64,000 bases of DNA from Triticum aestivum. Taxonomy: Eukaryota > Streptophyta > Magnoliopsida > Poales > Poaceae. The stretch is from assembly GCF_018294505.1 (NCBI RefSeq), contig NC_057807.1, forward strand, positions 167,193,582-167,257,581, read 5' to 3'. A program made the position numbers and the translations under genes. This document shows, one piece after another, positions 34,647 through 44,712 of this stretch; position 1 is the first letter of the stretch, and each line of letters opens with the position of its first letter. Under the pieces are notes generated by a model. It worked only from the letters and a program-made list of their open reading frames with translations, was not told the DNA's origin and made no database searches.

Positions 34647-35117
34647 TGTCGGTGTCAAAACCAGTGGATCTCGGGTAGGGGGTCCCGAACAGTGCATCTA
34701 AGGCTAATGGTAATAGGAGGCGGGGGACACAATGTTTACCCAGGTTCGGGCCCTCTTGATGGAGGTAATACCCTACTTCCTGCTTGATTGATCTTGATGA
34801 TATGAGTATTAGAAGAGTTGATCTACCACGAGATCGTAGAGGCTAAACCCTAGGAGCTAGCCTATGATTATGATTGTTGTTGTCATGCGTACTAAACCCT
34901 CCGGTTTATATAGACACTGGAGGGGGCTAGGGTTACACAGAGTCGGTTACAGAGAAGGAGATCTACATATCCGAATTGCCAAGCTTGCCTTCCACGCAAA
35001 GGAGAGTCCCACCCACACACGGGACGAAGTCTTCAATCTTCTATCTTCATAGTCCAACAGTCCGGCTAATGTATATAGTCCGGCTGTCCGAGGACCCCTT
35101 AATCCAGGACTCCCTCA
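34647..35117 (-). repeat. 5' LTR of element F (471 bp)
   Basis: Same ends as the 3' LTR at 25090-25560, followed on the right by the target duplication GGGAT. Confidence 0.93.
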
Positions 35118-35318
35118 GGGATGCCCAAGGCACCTCAAGTAAATATTTCAAGGATACTCAAGCATCTAAGCTTGGGGAGGCCCCGCTTGGCATCCCATCT
35201 TTCTTCTTCAACAATTATCAGTATACCTTGGTTTTTGTTTTGTTCACATGATTTGTGTCCTTTGTGTTTTTCTTTTTCTTTAAGAACCATGATAGTATGA
35301 GATAGCCCTTCCGTGATT

Positions 35319-35502
35319 TATAGAATGCTTCATGTGCTTCACTTATATCTTTTGAGTGTGATCTTATAGAATGCTCTTTATGCTTCACTTATATCTTTTG
35401 AGTATGATCTTATATAATGCTCTTTGTGCTTCACTTAAATCTTTTGAGTACGGTTTTATAGAATGCTTCGTGTGCTTCACTTATATATTTTGAGCTTGTA
35501 TA
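35319..35502 (+). repeat. 46-bp tandem repeat, four copies, in element E
   Basis: Units begin TATAGAATGCTTCATGTGC and contain TTCACTTATATCTTTTGAG. Four consecutive copies start at 35319, 35365, 35411 and 35457, with a few differences each. Confidence 0.85.
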
Positions 35503-35571
35503 TTTGCTAGTCTATATTAATTGTAGAATGCTCCATGAACTTCACTAATATCTTCTGGAGTATGAATAATA

Positions 35572-35891
35572 CTATCATCGAAAGTGGGTTTGGAAGAGTG
35601 TCAACTTTAGGAAGTGATGATCCCACTATTTTGGAGGGTGTTGAATCTTAGTGTGATATTTATGAAAGTGGATTTGGAAGAGTGTCAACTTTAGTTAGTA
35701 ATGATACCACTATTTCGGAAGAGGTTCCAATTGATTATGAGAACAAAGTTGCTATCTATGATGATTATTGTGATAACATGTTTGCTATAAAGAATAATGT
35801 TAACCATGAAACTTGTAATCATGATTTTAATTTTCAATTGGATTATGCCTCACATGACAGTTGTTTAGTTTGCTCCCACTATTCCGAATGA
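35572..35891 (+). pseudogene. Decayed coding remnant with internal duplication, element E
   Basis: An 87-bp unit is duplicated (ESGFGRVSTL encoded at about 35580 and again at about 35667), with an in-frame TAG at about 35649-35651 in between. The second half stays open to 35891 and reads VPIDYENKVAIYDDYCDNMF and a Cys/His-rich end (CNHDFNF, SCLVCSHYSE). I do not recognise the family. Similar text is common in non-autonomous Triticeae elements as far as I recall. It might be a remnant of a gag-like or accessory protein. Confidence 0.45.
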
Positions 35892-36473
35892 GAAGAATTT
35901 TGCTTATGTGCAGAGTAGTAAAATTTCTATGCTTGTAGACCATAAAAAGAATGCTTTATGTGATGGTTATATTGTTTAATTCATTCAAGATGCTACTGAA
36001 AATTATTACGAGGGAGGAATATATGCTTGTAGGAGTTGCAATAATATCAAGTTTCCTCTCTATGTGCTTAAAGTTTTGAAGTTATACTTGTTTTGCCCTC
36101 CTATGCTAGTGATATTTGTTCCTATAAATTGTGTGCTCAAAAAATCCCTAGGCATAGGAAGTGGGTTACGTTTAAATGTGCTAGTCATATTCTTCATGAT
36201 GCTCTCTTTATGTTTCAATTCTTATCTTTTATGTGTGCATCATTGAAATCATCATGCCTAGGTAAAAGGCACTAAAGAAAAGCGCTTGTTGGGAGACAAT
36301 CCAATTTAACATTACTGTTTTTGAGTGTTCACATGTTTAAGCTACTGTAGTAATCATGTTTTATAGCTTTTGTTTCAATAAAGTGCCAAGTAAGACCTTT
36401 GGGAAGACCTGGGTGAAAGTTAACGTGATCTTTCTGTAAAAAACAAAAACTTTGTGCTCACGAAATTACTTGT
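35892..36473 (+). other. Non-coding interior of element E, right part
   Basis: AT-rich. Small frames (36064-36246, 36093-36275) are unsupported. An AATAAA occurs near 36377. It ends at the TGT target duplication (36471-36473) of the CACTA insertion. Confidence 0.5.
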
Positions 36474-36734
36474 CAGTACTACAAAAAGGGCTATAGATGG
36501 AATCGCCACTAATGGCGCACCTGTGATGTGGTGCGCCATTACTATATTCTAATGGCGCACCATATCTCGGTGCGCCATTAGTAATATATTACTAATGGCG
36601 CACTGTCCACTGGTGCACCATTACTAAGTTTTTTTCAAAAAAAATATCAAAAAAATATCAATTTTTTTTATTTTTTTTTCAAAACTAGTAATGGCGCACC
36701 GTGGGTGTGGTGCGCCATTACTAGTTTAACTAGT

Positions 36735-37315
36735 NNNNNNNNNNNNNNNNNNNNNNNNNNNNNNNNNNNNNNNNNNNNNNNNNNNNNNNNNNNNNNNNNN
36801 NNNNNNNNNNNNNNNNNNNNNNNNNNNNNNNNNNNNNNNNNNNNNNNNNNNNNNNNNNNNNNNNNNNNNNNNNNNNNNNNNNNNNNNNNNNNNNNNNNNN
36901 NNNNNNNNNNNNNNNNNNNNNNNNNNNNNNNNNNNNNNNNNNNNNNNNNNNNNNNNNNNNNNNNNNNNNNNNNNNNNNNNNNNNNNNNNNNNNNNNNNNN
37001 NNNNNNNNNNNNNNNNNNNNNNNNNNNNNNNNNNNNNNNNNNNNNNNNNNNNNNNNNNNNNNNNNNNNNNNNNNNNNNNNNNNNNNNNNNNNNNNNNNNN
37101 NNNNNNNNNNNNNNNNNNNNNNNNNNNNNNNNNNNNNNNNNNNNNNNNNNNNNNNNNNNNNNNNNNNNNNNNNNNNNNNNNNNNNNNNNNNNNNNNNNNN
37201 NNNNNNNNNNNNNNNNNNNNNNNNNNNNNNNNNNNNNNNNNNNNNNNNNNNNNNNNNNNNNNNNNNNNNNNNNNNNNNNNNNNNNNNNNNNNNNNNNNNN
37301 NNNNNNNNNNNNNNN
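36735..37315. other. Assembly gap (581 N) inside the CACTA element
   Basis: Run of N between the left subterminal repeats and the interior. The true length is unknown. Confidence 0.99.
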
Positions 37316-37885
37316 GATCGCCTTTTCAGTTTTTTAAAAAATAAAACAAAATGATGGAAATGTCAAAAAAATAAAAGAAAATAAGTTTCCCATGTGATAT
37401 GTGCTCTAGTTGTTGGGAAAATTTACAAATATGAATTTCGACTTTATTTGCAAAATCTCTCTTGAAATTTGTAAAATGGGCATAACTTTTGCATACGAAC
37501 TCGGATGAAAAAGTTTTTTATATGAAAAATCATCTACTCGAAAAGTTAAACATTTTCAAAATCCCCAAAAACCTAACAGAAAAAAAGTTACGGGGCTTTC
37601 AAGATCTAGAGGCAAACAAATTCTAAAAATTTCAAATTTACTAGTGGCGCACCGTGGATGTGGTGTGCCAGTAGTAACAGAAAAAAAAGTTGGTTTTGAA
37701 TTTTTTGTTTTGATTTTTTTTCAAAAAATGATACGTAATATGACCGGGAAGTTTGAAATATTTTTCAAAATTTCATCATAGTCATGAACATGAACAAAGT
37801 CCTAGAAATCAACAAGGTATAACAGGATTGATATGCTAGATATATCAACAAGTGCCTGTGAAGTGAGCTGTTGCTGGGGTTGGAT

Positions 37886-37950
37886 AGAACTCTGAAGTTA
37901 AGCGTGCTTGGGCTGGAGTAGTGTGAAGATGGGTGACCTTTCGGGAAATT
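37886..37950 (+). ncRNA. 5S rRNA-derived segment inside the CACTA element
   Basis: About 65 bases align without gaps to plant 5S rRNA from its middle to near its 3' part, by memory of the 5S consensus. The A-box region GAAGTTAAGCGTGCTTGGGC is unchanged, the intermediate element GAGTAGT is mostly kept, and the C-box reads GATGGGTGACCTTTCGGGAA against GATGGGTGACCTCCTGGGAA. The first third of 5S rRNA is not recognisable, so it is not a ribosomal gene. The internal RNA polymerase III promoter may still work. The first T4 run on the plus strand comes near 38052. Confidence 0.75.
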
Positions 37951-38321
37951 TGACCACGGAGTGCGATTTGACATGATATTAAGCATATTGACCCGAGATT
38001 AAGCCATAGTGAACTGAGATTAAGAAAAAAACGAAAAAAAAATAAAAAAAAAACTTTTGGGAAATTTTTTTGAAAAAAAATTATTACTAATGGCGCACTC
38101 CTATGTGGTGCGCCATTACCCTGGGAGGAATTCTAATGGCGCACCATCGGCAATTCTAATGGCGCACTATGTGGTGCGCCATTAGAACACCAGATACTAA
38201 TGGCGCACCAGTGGTGCGCCATTAGAATTTAATTCTAATGGCGTGATGCTAGTGGCGCACCAGTAGTGCGCTATTAGAAGGCAAAACTGGTGTGCCACTA
38301 GCATGCCTTTTCCTAGTAGTG

Positions 38322-38524
38322 TGTCATCTTTTACAGAAGAGTGCTTTTGAGTTCATTCTTTTTGTACAAGATTAATAGAAAAATTCCTCACGTCCATCAT
38401 TTTATTTAATAATTTTTGGAGTATCAGAAGTATGGTGTTGTTCAGATCATTACAGACTGTTCTGTTTTTGACAGATTCTATTTTCATTGCATAGTTTGCT
38501 TGTTTTCTAGTTTCTATGGCTTAT
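38322..38524 (+). other. Element E, last recognised piece
   Basis: Starts with TGTCATCTTTTACAGAAG, the continuation of the text left of the CACTA element. Similarity to the earlier element E repeat (ACAGACTGTTCTGTTTTTGACAG) fades near 38525. Confidence 0.6.
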
Positions 38525-39043
38525 ATTTCTGGCACGCCGGCTCAAAGCGACCGGTTTACCTTGCATTGCCAGCCCAGAGACCTTGTCTTCTAGCAACACA
38601 CAACAACATGGTACAGAAAACAACCGCTTTATTCATGCTAGTGGAGCATAGTTCATATTACAACAGTTAGCGAGGCCAAGCGGCACACACGGTGCGGCTG
38701 AGCAATATGTACATTATTTAGTGAACATAAAGGGGCCTCGATCATGACAACTACTCAGCAGCGAAACAACGTCGTAGCGGGACTCCATAGCACAAGGACA
38801 CCAACGTGGACACGGTCTAGACTCGGACAACACTCCTTTCCAACGGGACTTTCCTAAAATCTGGCATGACACGCCTGGTCAGTACATTGAATGTACTTGC
38901 AAGCTCACAATAAGCATAAACAAGATGACAGACAATATCATGATATTTATCCAATTAAACAACAATGCAACCATATATCCAACACACTGTGGCTATGTTC
39001 AACAGTTACTCATTCGCCCGACTTGCTTACCAGGTGTGACCAA
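38525..39043 (-). repeat. Unclassified LTR-like fragment
   Basis: No gene. Read on the minus strand it holds an AATAAA near 38625, a spacing that resembles the R region of long gypsy LTRs, and the abrupt change at 39044 to a CACTA end. The family is not recognised. Confidence 0.35.
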
Positions 39044-40400
39044 CACTACAAAAAATACACTTCCGTGATGATACGTGTTTGTCACAGTAGGTCGTGTTTT
39101 TTGTCATGCATGTACATCCATGACAAATTTATGACAGAATCAAGATAGTCATACATGTGCTGTCGTAGAAGTGTTCCATGACATTACCAAAATTATCATC
39201 ACGGAAGTGTCCACTTCCATGACGATAAATCGCGCGTTACAGAAGTGCTTTCGTCAAGGGTGACCGACACATGGCATTCGACGTAACAGAACGCCGTTAA
39301 GCTATCGGGTCGGGTTTTGGATCCGATAACCCATTAACAGCCCCGACCAATGGGGATTTTCCACGTGTAAAATCATCATTGGCTGGAGGAGACACGTGTT
39401 AGGTCCGCGCTGGCACAGGTGTCACTCATCCAATGGGCGAGACGCGCCTATGATATGTTGACACGTGGACGGGCCCATCAAGTTTAAATGGGCCGGCCCA
39501 ACTAAAGGCCCACAAGATTTGGCGGACCATAATGGGCCGGCCCAGCTAAGGCCCACGAGATTTTGCGGACCATAATGGGCTGGCCCAGCTAACGGCCCAC
39601 AAGATTTTGCGGCCATAATGGGCCGGCCCAGGTAAAGGCCGACAAGATTTTTGTGTGCCATAATGGGCCGGCCCAGGTAAAGGCCCACAAGATTCTTGCG
39701 GATCATAAGGGGTCGGCCCGGCTAAAGGCCCACGAGATTTCACCGACATTAACGAGCCGGCCCAGCTATAGGCCCACAAGAATTTGAGGACCCTAGTAGG
39801 CCGGCCCATTAACTGTCTGCCATGTTTTGGGCCAAATGCCAGCCCATATTTGATCTGTTCCATTAATGGCCTGCCATGTTCCGGGCCTAATAGTGGCCCA
39901 TATGAGATCCGGCCCGTTAAAAGCCTACCACGTTCTGGGACAAATTATGGCCCAGATCAGGTACGACCCTTTAAGAGGCTATGGGCTCAATTATGGCCCA
40001 TATCAGATTCGGCCCGTAAACTGGACACTATGCTTTTGGGCCCACTTGCTAGAGGCCCACTTAGTAATTCGGCCTGAAATTAGTTTTGGCCTCTTAAGGA
40101 CCCGTTTAACATTTCGGCCCTATATTAATTTCGGCCTGTTAAATGCCCGTCATATAGTTGGGCCTAACTACGGCCCGGTTTGCATCCGGCTGCTCGCAGT
40201 CGATATCTGATTGGGCCAAACAAGGACCGAGACAATTTTGTCCTGTTAAAAGCCCTTGATTTGATTCGCACAATCATGGGCCGGGGTTCATTTCAGGCTG
40301 CTGCCGGCCCATTAGCTGTTCGGCACGTTTCAGGCCCAACCTACATCATGATTGCATGACGGCCCTATTATGTACCGTAATTTTACGGTTTGGCCTGTTT
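39044..40400. mobile_element. CACTA element, left end with GGCCC-rich array
   Basis: The terminus CACTACAAAAAATACACTTC starts at 39044. The next 400 bases hold short inverted and direct motifs (ACTTCCGTGATGAT, CCATGAC). From 39470 to about 40370 there is a long array of GGGCCGGCCCA-type motifs. The right end is not identified; the element probably extends at least past the minus-strand gene that ends near 42060. A 3-bp duplication cannot be tested without the other end. Confidence 0.75.
39487..39795. repeat. 44-bp tandem repeat, seven copies
   Basis: Units read AATGGGCCGGCCCAGCTAA followed by AGGCCCACAAGATTTTGCGGACCAT, with small changes. Beyond 39795 the array decays into wider-spaced GGCCCATAT / GGCCCGTTAA motifs. 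Open frames across it on both strands are products of the repeat. Confidence 0.85.
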
Positions 40401-41019
40401 ACTGCGAAGACAGGATAAATATACAGTAAAATAACTGCAGCATCTTGAATAAGAAAAAACCTAGACTATACAATAAAGAAATTACAACATATTACATCCA
40501 CTGGGCATCGAAGTTCGCCACTATGATAATAAAGCACAAGCAGACAGCAGATTACATACACTGGGCATCAAAGATCGCCACTAGTGTAAATAAACATGCC
40601 GACAAAATAATATACAAAACCAATAGCACTTCAATAGAGTTCAAGAAAGGTTAGCCCTGCTGGGGAGCTGCAGCACAAGCAACTGAGCAAGATGATGAGA
40701 CTACGCTTGTTCAACACTTAAATCTTCCTCACTCTGAAAGATAAACAAGAAGACAGATGACAGGTTTTGCACATAAAAGTATCAGTGCTGAGAATTCATC
40801 ACATTTCTTACTAATGAATAAAGTGACATAGTTTAAAATTGCATTAGCACAATATGGTATTGTTCAGGTCAAGACATGGCAGGAAATGACATTGTGAAGG
40901 AGTTGGCATCTTCACGACACCACTGGATTACAGATCAAGAACTCATAAGTATCAACGGTTAGTATGCTGTCAATTTATCCCATTTCAGATTGGCAAATAA
41001 AGAGACGGTTTAAATAATA
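40401..41019. other. CACTA interior, 3' of the transposase-like gene
   Basis: No supported gene. The phrase ACACTGGGCATC...GCCACTA occurs twice (about 40497-40520 and 40557-40580), and CACCACTGGATTACAGAT recurs at 40917 and 41200. These are local duplications, possibly of 3' exons or untranslated parts of the minus-strand gene. Confidence 0.45.
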
Positions 41020-41122
41020 CTCCCTCCGTCCGGAATTACTTGTCATCAAAATGGATGTGTCCAGAACTAAAATACATCTAGATACATCCATTTCAATGAA
41101 AATTATTTTCGGACGGAGGGAG
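41020..41122. mobile_element. Stowaway MITE (103 bp), TSD TA
   Basis: Inverted ends CTCCCTCCGTCCGGAATTACT and AATTATTTTCGGACGGAGGGAG, flanked by TA on both sides (41018-41019, 41123-41124). Non-coding, a mariner-type non-autonomous element inserted in the CACTA interior. Confidence 0.93.
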
Positions 41123-41124
41123 TA

Positions 41125-42055
41125 GTAGAATGATATGACATTGTTCATAGTTAAGACATTGCAGAATATGACATTGTGCTGTAGTGGGTAGGTTCACCAC
41201 ACCACTGGATTACAGATGAAGAACAGAAGCATACATGCAGTGCAAAAGAAGATCACTTGCTATGTATAGTTTAATTTACATGGTATGAAAAAGGAACTTG
41301 GTTGTACAACCGAAAACTTAAATTGAGAAAGGACAAACTTTTGTTTATGAACTACATAATAAACTTTAAACATGCAATTTGATGCAAACACCAAAAATAA
41401 ACAGTTGTTGCAGTCATGCCTAACCAAATATATACAACAAAGTTTGAAGGCTTGAGATGGACAAACTTACATTATTGGTGAAGACAGGCTCTATAAAGGC
41501 CTTGTCCATGTTGATGGGGGGGGGGGCAATTCAAGAAGTTTACCACAGAATCTTCTTCATAAGCATTGCCTTTATTCTACATTTTGTTAAGAGTAAATAT
41601 AGATGTGATAATATACGAAAAAATGGAGAATATTTAAGAGAAGATGAAGAGTGATGCTACATAACCAAGTAGCTATAAATGTAAGTGCAGCGATACAGGC
41701 AAAAGGTACAACCAAGAGCAATGCACTGCTAAACTTCTTCAGTACCAACCTTATGGTAAGAGTAAATATAGATCTGATGTGTAGAAAATGGAGGGCAAAG
41801 GAAAATAATCTGCAGAGTGATGGTACATGAACAACTACCTGTCATTATAAGTACACTGATAAAGGACAGCATGTACTTACAAGAACAATGCGGAGCTAAA
41901 AAAACATTGGCATTGGATATATTCTACACTAATGTAACCATTCATACAGATCAGATAATTTGGAGCAAACAATTGATAAGCAAGCTATCATGCATACTAC
42001 TATCACATAATGAACCAGGTATGTATGCAAGTACGGTGATACAGGACAATAGGTA
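41125..42055. other. CACTA interior without supported gene
   Basis: AT-rich. A run of ten G occurs at about 41517-41526. Two similar stretches (AGAGTAAATATAGAT at 41592 and 41759) show a local duplication. Further 3' exons of the minus-strand gene may be here but cannot be placed. Confidence 0.4.
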
Positions 42056-43401
42056 CTAACAAGAGCAAAGCAGCGGGCAGCATATTTGCGATATCCTATC
42101 GTTCTTTTCAAACCGGAATTCTTCTTCGAGCAGATTACCTGCAAACAAGATCCGTAAGGCACATGCGGAAAAGTAGAAGTTCAAATTGTCATGTGATTTC
42201 ATAGACAGTACCTCATCCTGGGAACGAGACCAGTGCATAACAAGGTTTTTCCATTCAATGTCTTCTAAATTTAGCACAGGAGACTTCACCGGAAATTCGT
42301 TTATAGATTTGCCACCAAAGTGTGATTTCCTCAGGTAACAACAATACTGTTGCAATGCTTCCTTGAAAAGCACAAGCAAGCTTTGCTCGTCATGACTATC
42401 CAGATTGACCCTCGCCTAGTTACAACAATGTAATGTAAATCATTGATGTGTTCAATCAGCAGAAAACAAGAAAATAATAACCATGAATAATAGCACTTAC
42501 ACATAAGTTGGACAGGAAGATGTGAAAATGGTGTTTGTCTTCACAATAATCTTCCCATGATGGGAATATATGCACGTAGTCCCTAACAACATTGAAAGCA
42601 TTTTCTTTTAAACTGGGAATAAATGGAATGGGGTTCCAATCTGTAGGAATTGGCCGTCTCTGTAGTTGGGATAGGTCTTTGGCCGGTGGACTTGCTGTAC
42701 TTTTTGCTGGAGTGGGATTTTTCTGTGGTACAGCTGGTGCTATGGCAAATGAAATTGGTATACCTTTTGCTGGAGTGCAGGTCCTGTGTGGTGGGGCTAG
42801 TGGTGTGGCCAGTGAAGTATGGGTACAGTCTGCTGGAGTCGGTCCTACGTTTTGTGTCACTGGTTGTACAACCAATATAAGTGGGGTGCTGTCTGATTTC
42901 TCCGGCACCACCACGTTTTTCAAGGACTTCGCTGGTGATCCTTCAGGTTCGGCAATCACCCTCTTCCTTTTTGATGTCTGATGCACATGAACAACATTTG
43001 AGTGGAAAAACATGGTATGATGATAGATGGAATATGTATTGATAATGGATGGGCATGGCATCTCGACATATATGATGAGTAAACTAAGCAGATGGCGGTG
43101 CAACAATGTAGAAGAAATGCAAGACAACATACGCAAGATACCCGCAATCAATAAAACATTACCAAATTAGAACAGGCACCTTGATGGGTGAACAGGACAG
43201 GCCATCTGCTTTTGACTCCTCGAGGTTAGAATAGTCATTAGGATCATATTCTGAACAAGAGTCAACAGGTGGGGAGCGTATGAGTTTCATTGCATCCAGA
43301 ATGGCACTCAATGCCTTGGTGCCAATTTTGTAAGTCATTGCAGTGTTTAGCTTCAAGAGTGGACTGATGCTAGTGCGACACAAAGCAGCTACACAGATCA
43401 T
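42056..43401 (-). CDS. Ptta/En-Spm-type transposase-like gene of a CACTA element, spliced
   Basis: Four exons are seen on minus, all joining in phase 0: 43401 to about 43185 (ends SCSPIK before GTGCCT), 42977-42501 (TSKRKRVIAEPEG..., ends before GTAAGT), about 42419-42213 (ends SRSQDE before GTACTG) and from about 42140 (ICSKKNSGLKRTIGYRKY). Exon 2 has a KRKR nuclear-signal-like stretch and a Pro/Ala/Lys linker with PAKS-type repeats. Exons 3 and 4 hold the domain known from plant Ptta/En/Spm proteins: FKEALQQYCCYLRKSHFGG, EWKNLVMHWSRSQDE, then a basic CSKKNSG...GYRKYAAR stretch. Such proteins bind CACTA ends. The true first and last exons are uncertain; the stop at 42056 belongs to an alternative frame of exon 4. 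No inner stop was found in the joined exons. Confidence 0.6.
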
Positions 43402-43764
43402 AGTGTAGATATAACGGGAAAACCTTAAGCATCAGAGTAAAATCAGCAAAGTGGAACTTGCTGGAATATATGTGCTAGTATTGCCGGTACGGCTAGAAAG
43501 GCTTCGGATACCAGCTCTCTTCAAGTGAAGGTGCGGTACTGTTAATATCAGTATAACTCTCAAAGGCGACACAGCTCCGCGCATTTCCTTGCTATTCTTA
43601 TAGGATTCAAGTGGGCAGGCCACTACAAATCATATTCCTATGTTTACAAGATCCTACGAATCAAAGAGGCTCAAAGTGTCCATCAGAACCGACCGTATAG
43701 ACCTCTACACTTCAAATATCCCTGCTCATCTTCAGTACAAGGAACATACTGTACTACTAGCATA
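43402..43764. other. Upstream part of the CACTA gene, no supported exon
   Basis: A minus-strand frame at 43432-43623 is short and unrecognised. It may be a further intron or exon. Confidence 0.35.
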
Positions 43765-43923
43765 CTCCCTCCGTTCCAAAATATAAGTCTTGGTAGAGAT
43801 TTCCACTATGGATCACATACAGATGTATCCAGATACATTTTAGAGTGTAGATTCACTCATTTTGCTCCATATGTAGTCCATGGTGGAATCTATACAAAGA
43901 CTTGTATTTAGGAACGGAGAGAG
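43765..43923. mobile_element. Stowaway MITE (159 bp), TSD TA
   Basis: Ends CTCCCTCCGTTCCAAAATATA and GTATTTAGGAACGGAGAGAG, flanked by TA (43763-43764, 43924-43925). One mismatch in the last bases of the right end. Confidence 0.92.
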
Positions 43924-43925
43924 TA

Positions 43926-44296
43926 CATATTAAAGAAGAACGAAAGAGGAACATGGTTAAGAAGAGCAAGCAGATTTTGGATAATAAAATGTTGGTTGCG
44001 CAGTGCCCACACATGATGAACCAGAGCGCATTAAGAATGCAACTCCCAGCTGTCTCTCGACCATTTCAAGCGGTTGGATGAAGATCCTACGTCTCTTAAC
44101 CCTTCTTCTTCCTCGTCTCTGATTCTTCCCATACAGAACACCGCATGGGCCGCCGGCCGGACCACCAGCCGCCACCGCCTGTGTTCCTCCGCCACCCCCA
44201 CCCCCCACCCGCGTCGAGTTTTCTTCGTTCAGCGAGGCCCCACAACCACGCGAGCCCCTTGGATCGCACCGGTGAACTCCGGCGAGCTCTGAAAAT
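43926..44296 (-). other. GC-rich possible 5' exon of the CACTA gene, cut by a gap
   Basis: On minus, a frame runs from the gap edge to 43957 and includes a run of glycines and a basic segment (RRGRRRVKRRRIF). It could be the first exon of the transposase-like gene or a separate fragment. There is no start codon in view. Confidence 0.35.
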
Positions 44297-44712
44297 NNNN
44301 NNNNNNNNNNNNNNNNNNNNNNNNNNNNNNNNNNNNNNNNNNNNNNNNNNNNNNNNNNNNNNNNNNNNNNNNNNNNNNNNNNNNNNNNNNNNNNNNNNNN
44401 NNNNNNNNNNNNNNNNNNNNNNNNNNNNNNNNNNNNNNNNNNNNNNNNNNNNNNNNNNNNNNNNNNNNNNNNNNNNNNNNNNNNNNNNNNNNNNNNNNNN
44501 NNNNNNNNNNNNNNNNNNNNNNNNNNNNNNNNNNNNNNNNNNNNNNNNNNNNNNNNNNNNNNNNNNNNNNNNNNNNNNNNNNNNNNNNNNNNNNNNNNNN
44601 NNNNNNNNNNNNNNNNNNNNNNNNNNNNNNNNNNNNNNNNNNNNNNNNNNNNNNNNNNNNNNNNNNNNNNNNNNNNNNNNNNNNNNNNNNNNNNNNNNNN
44701 NNNNNNNNNNNN
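44297..44712. other. Assembly gap (416 N)
   Basis: N-run next to a GC-rich stretch. Confidence 0.99.

Larger units (their letters stand above)
25090..35117 (-). mobile_element. Element F: complete Tat-lineage gypsy retrotransposon (Fatima-like), TSD GGGAT
   Basis: Bounded by two 471-bp LTRs and a perfect 5-bp duplication GGGAT (25085-25089 and 35118-35122), inserted in element E. Minus-strand order: LTR, leader, gag, protease, RT, RNase H, second (archaeal-type) RNase H, integrase, then a 3.5 kb region that carries a plus-strand gene, then the 3' LTR. The second RNase H and the antisense gene are marks of the Tat lineage. In the first 170 bases the LTRs differ at about 11 sites, so the insertion is much older than element G. 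Several frameshifts and a gag deletion make it non-autonomous. Confidence 0.93.
36474..38321. mobile_element. Small non-autonomous CACTA element, TSD TGT
   Basis: The left end CAGTACTACAAAAAGG and the inverted right end CACTACTAGGAAAAGG match at 13 of 16 bases. The 3-bp target duplication TGT is at 36471-36473 and 38322-38324. Removing it restores the ACTTGTCATCTTTTACAG text of element E. Both subterminal regions have many direct and inverted copies of TAATGGCGCACC / GGTGCGCCATTA, the usual transposase-binding arrays. The interior is AT-rich with no transposase, so it needs a helper. A 5S rRNA-derived stretch and a 581-base gap lie inside. Confidence 0.9.
22722..38524 (+). mobile_element. Element E: non-autonomous Athila-like retrotransposon, split by F and a CACTA element
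   Basis: The pieces are 22722-25089, 35123-36473 and 38325 to about 38524. It begins with a 1.5 kb LTR and a tRNA-Asp-type PBS. The interior has no gag-pol, only long AT-rich stretches, a 46-bp tandem repeat and a decayed coding remnant. This is the layout of a large non-autonomous derivative that would depend on related elements for its enzymes. The 3' LTR is not seen; the sequence changes near 38525. Confidence 0.75.

Noticed and set aside
35319..35502. CRISPR-like direct repeats
   Set aside because: Units are contiguous without spacers, and the sequence is a plant retrotransposon.
36705..37337. 210-codon frame across N
   Set aside because: Formed by the N-run. The same applies to frames at 43957-44753 and 50781-51633 that cross gaps.
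37886..37950. Functional 5S ribosomal RNA gene
   Set aside because: Only the middle and part of the 3' region match; the first third is unrelated and the copy sits alone within a transposon.
39422..40210. Frames with GLYLGRPIM-type repeats on minus and similar on plus
   Set aside because: Translation of the 44-bp GGCCC array; all frames show the same periodic pattern.
42592..42981. 129-codon plus-strand frame
   Set aside because: It is the complement of exon 2 of the minus-strand Ptta-like gene.
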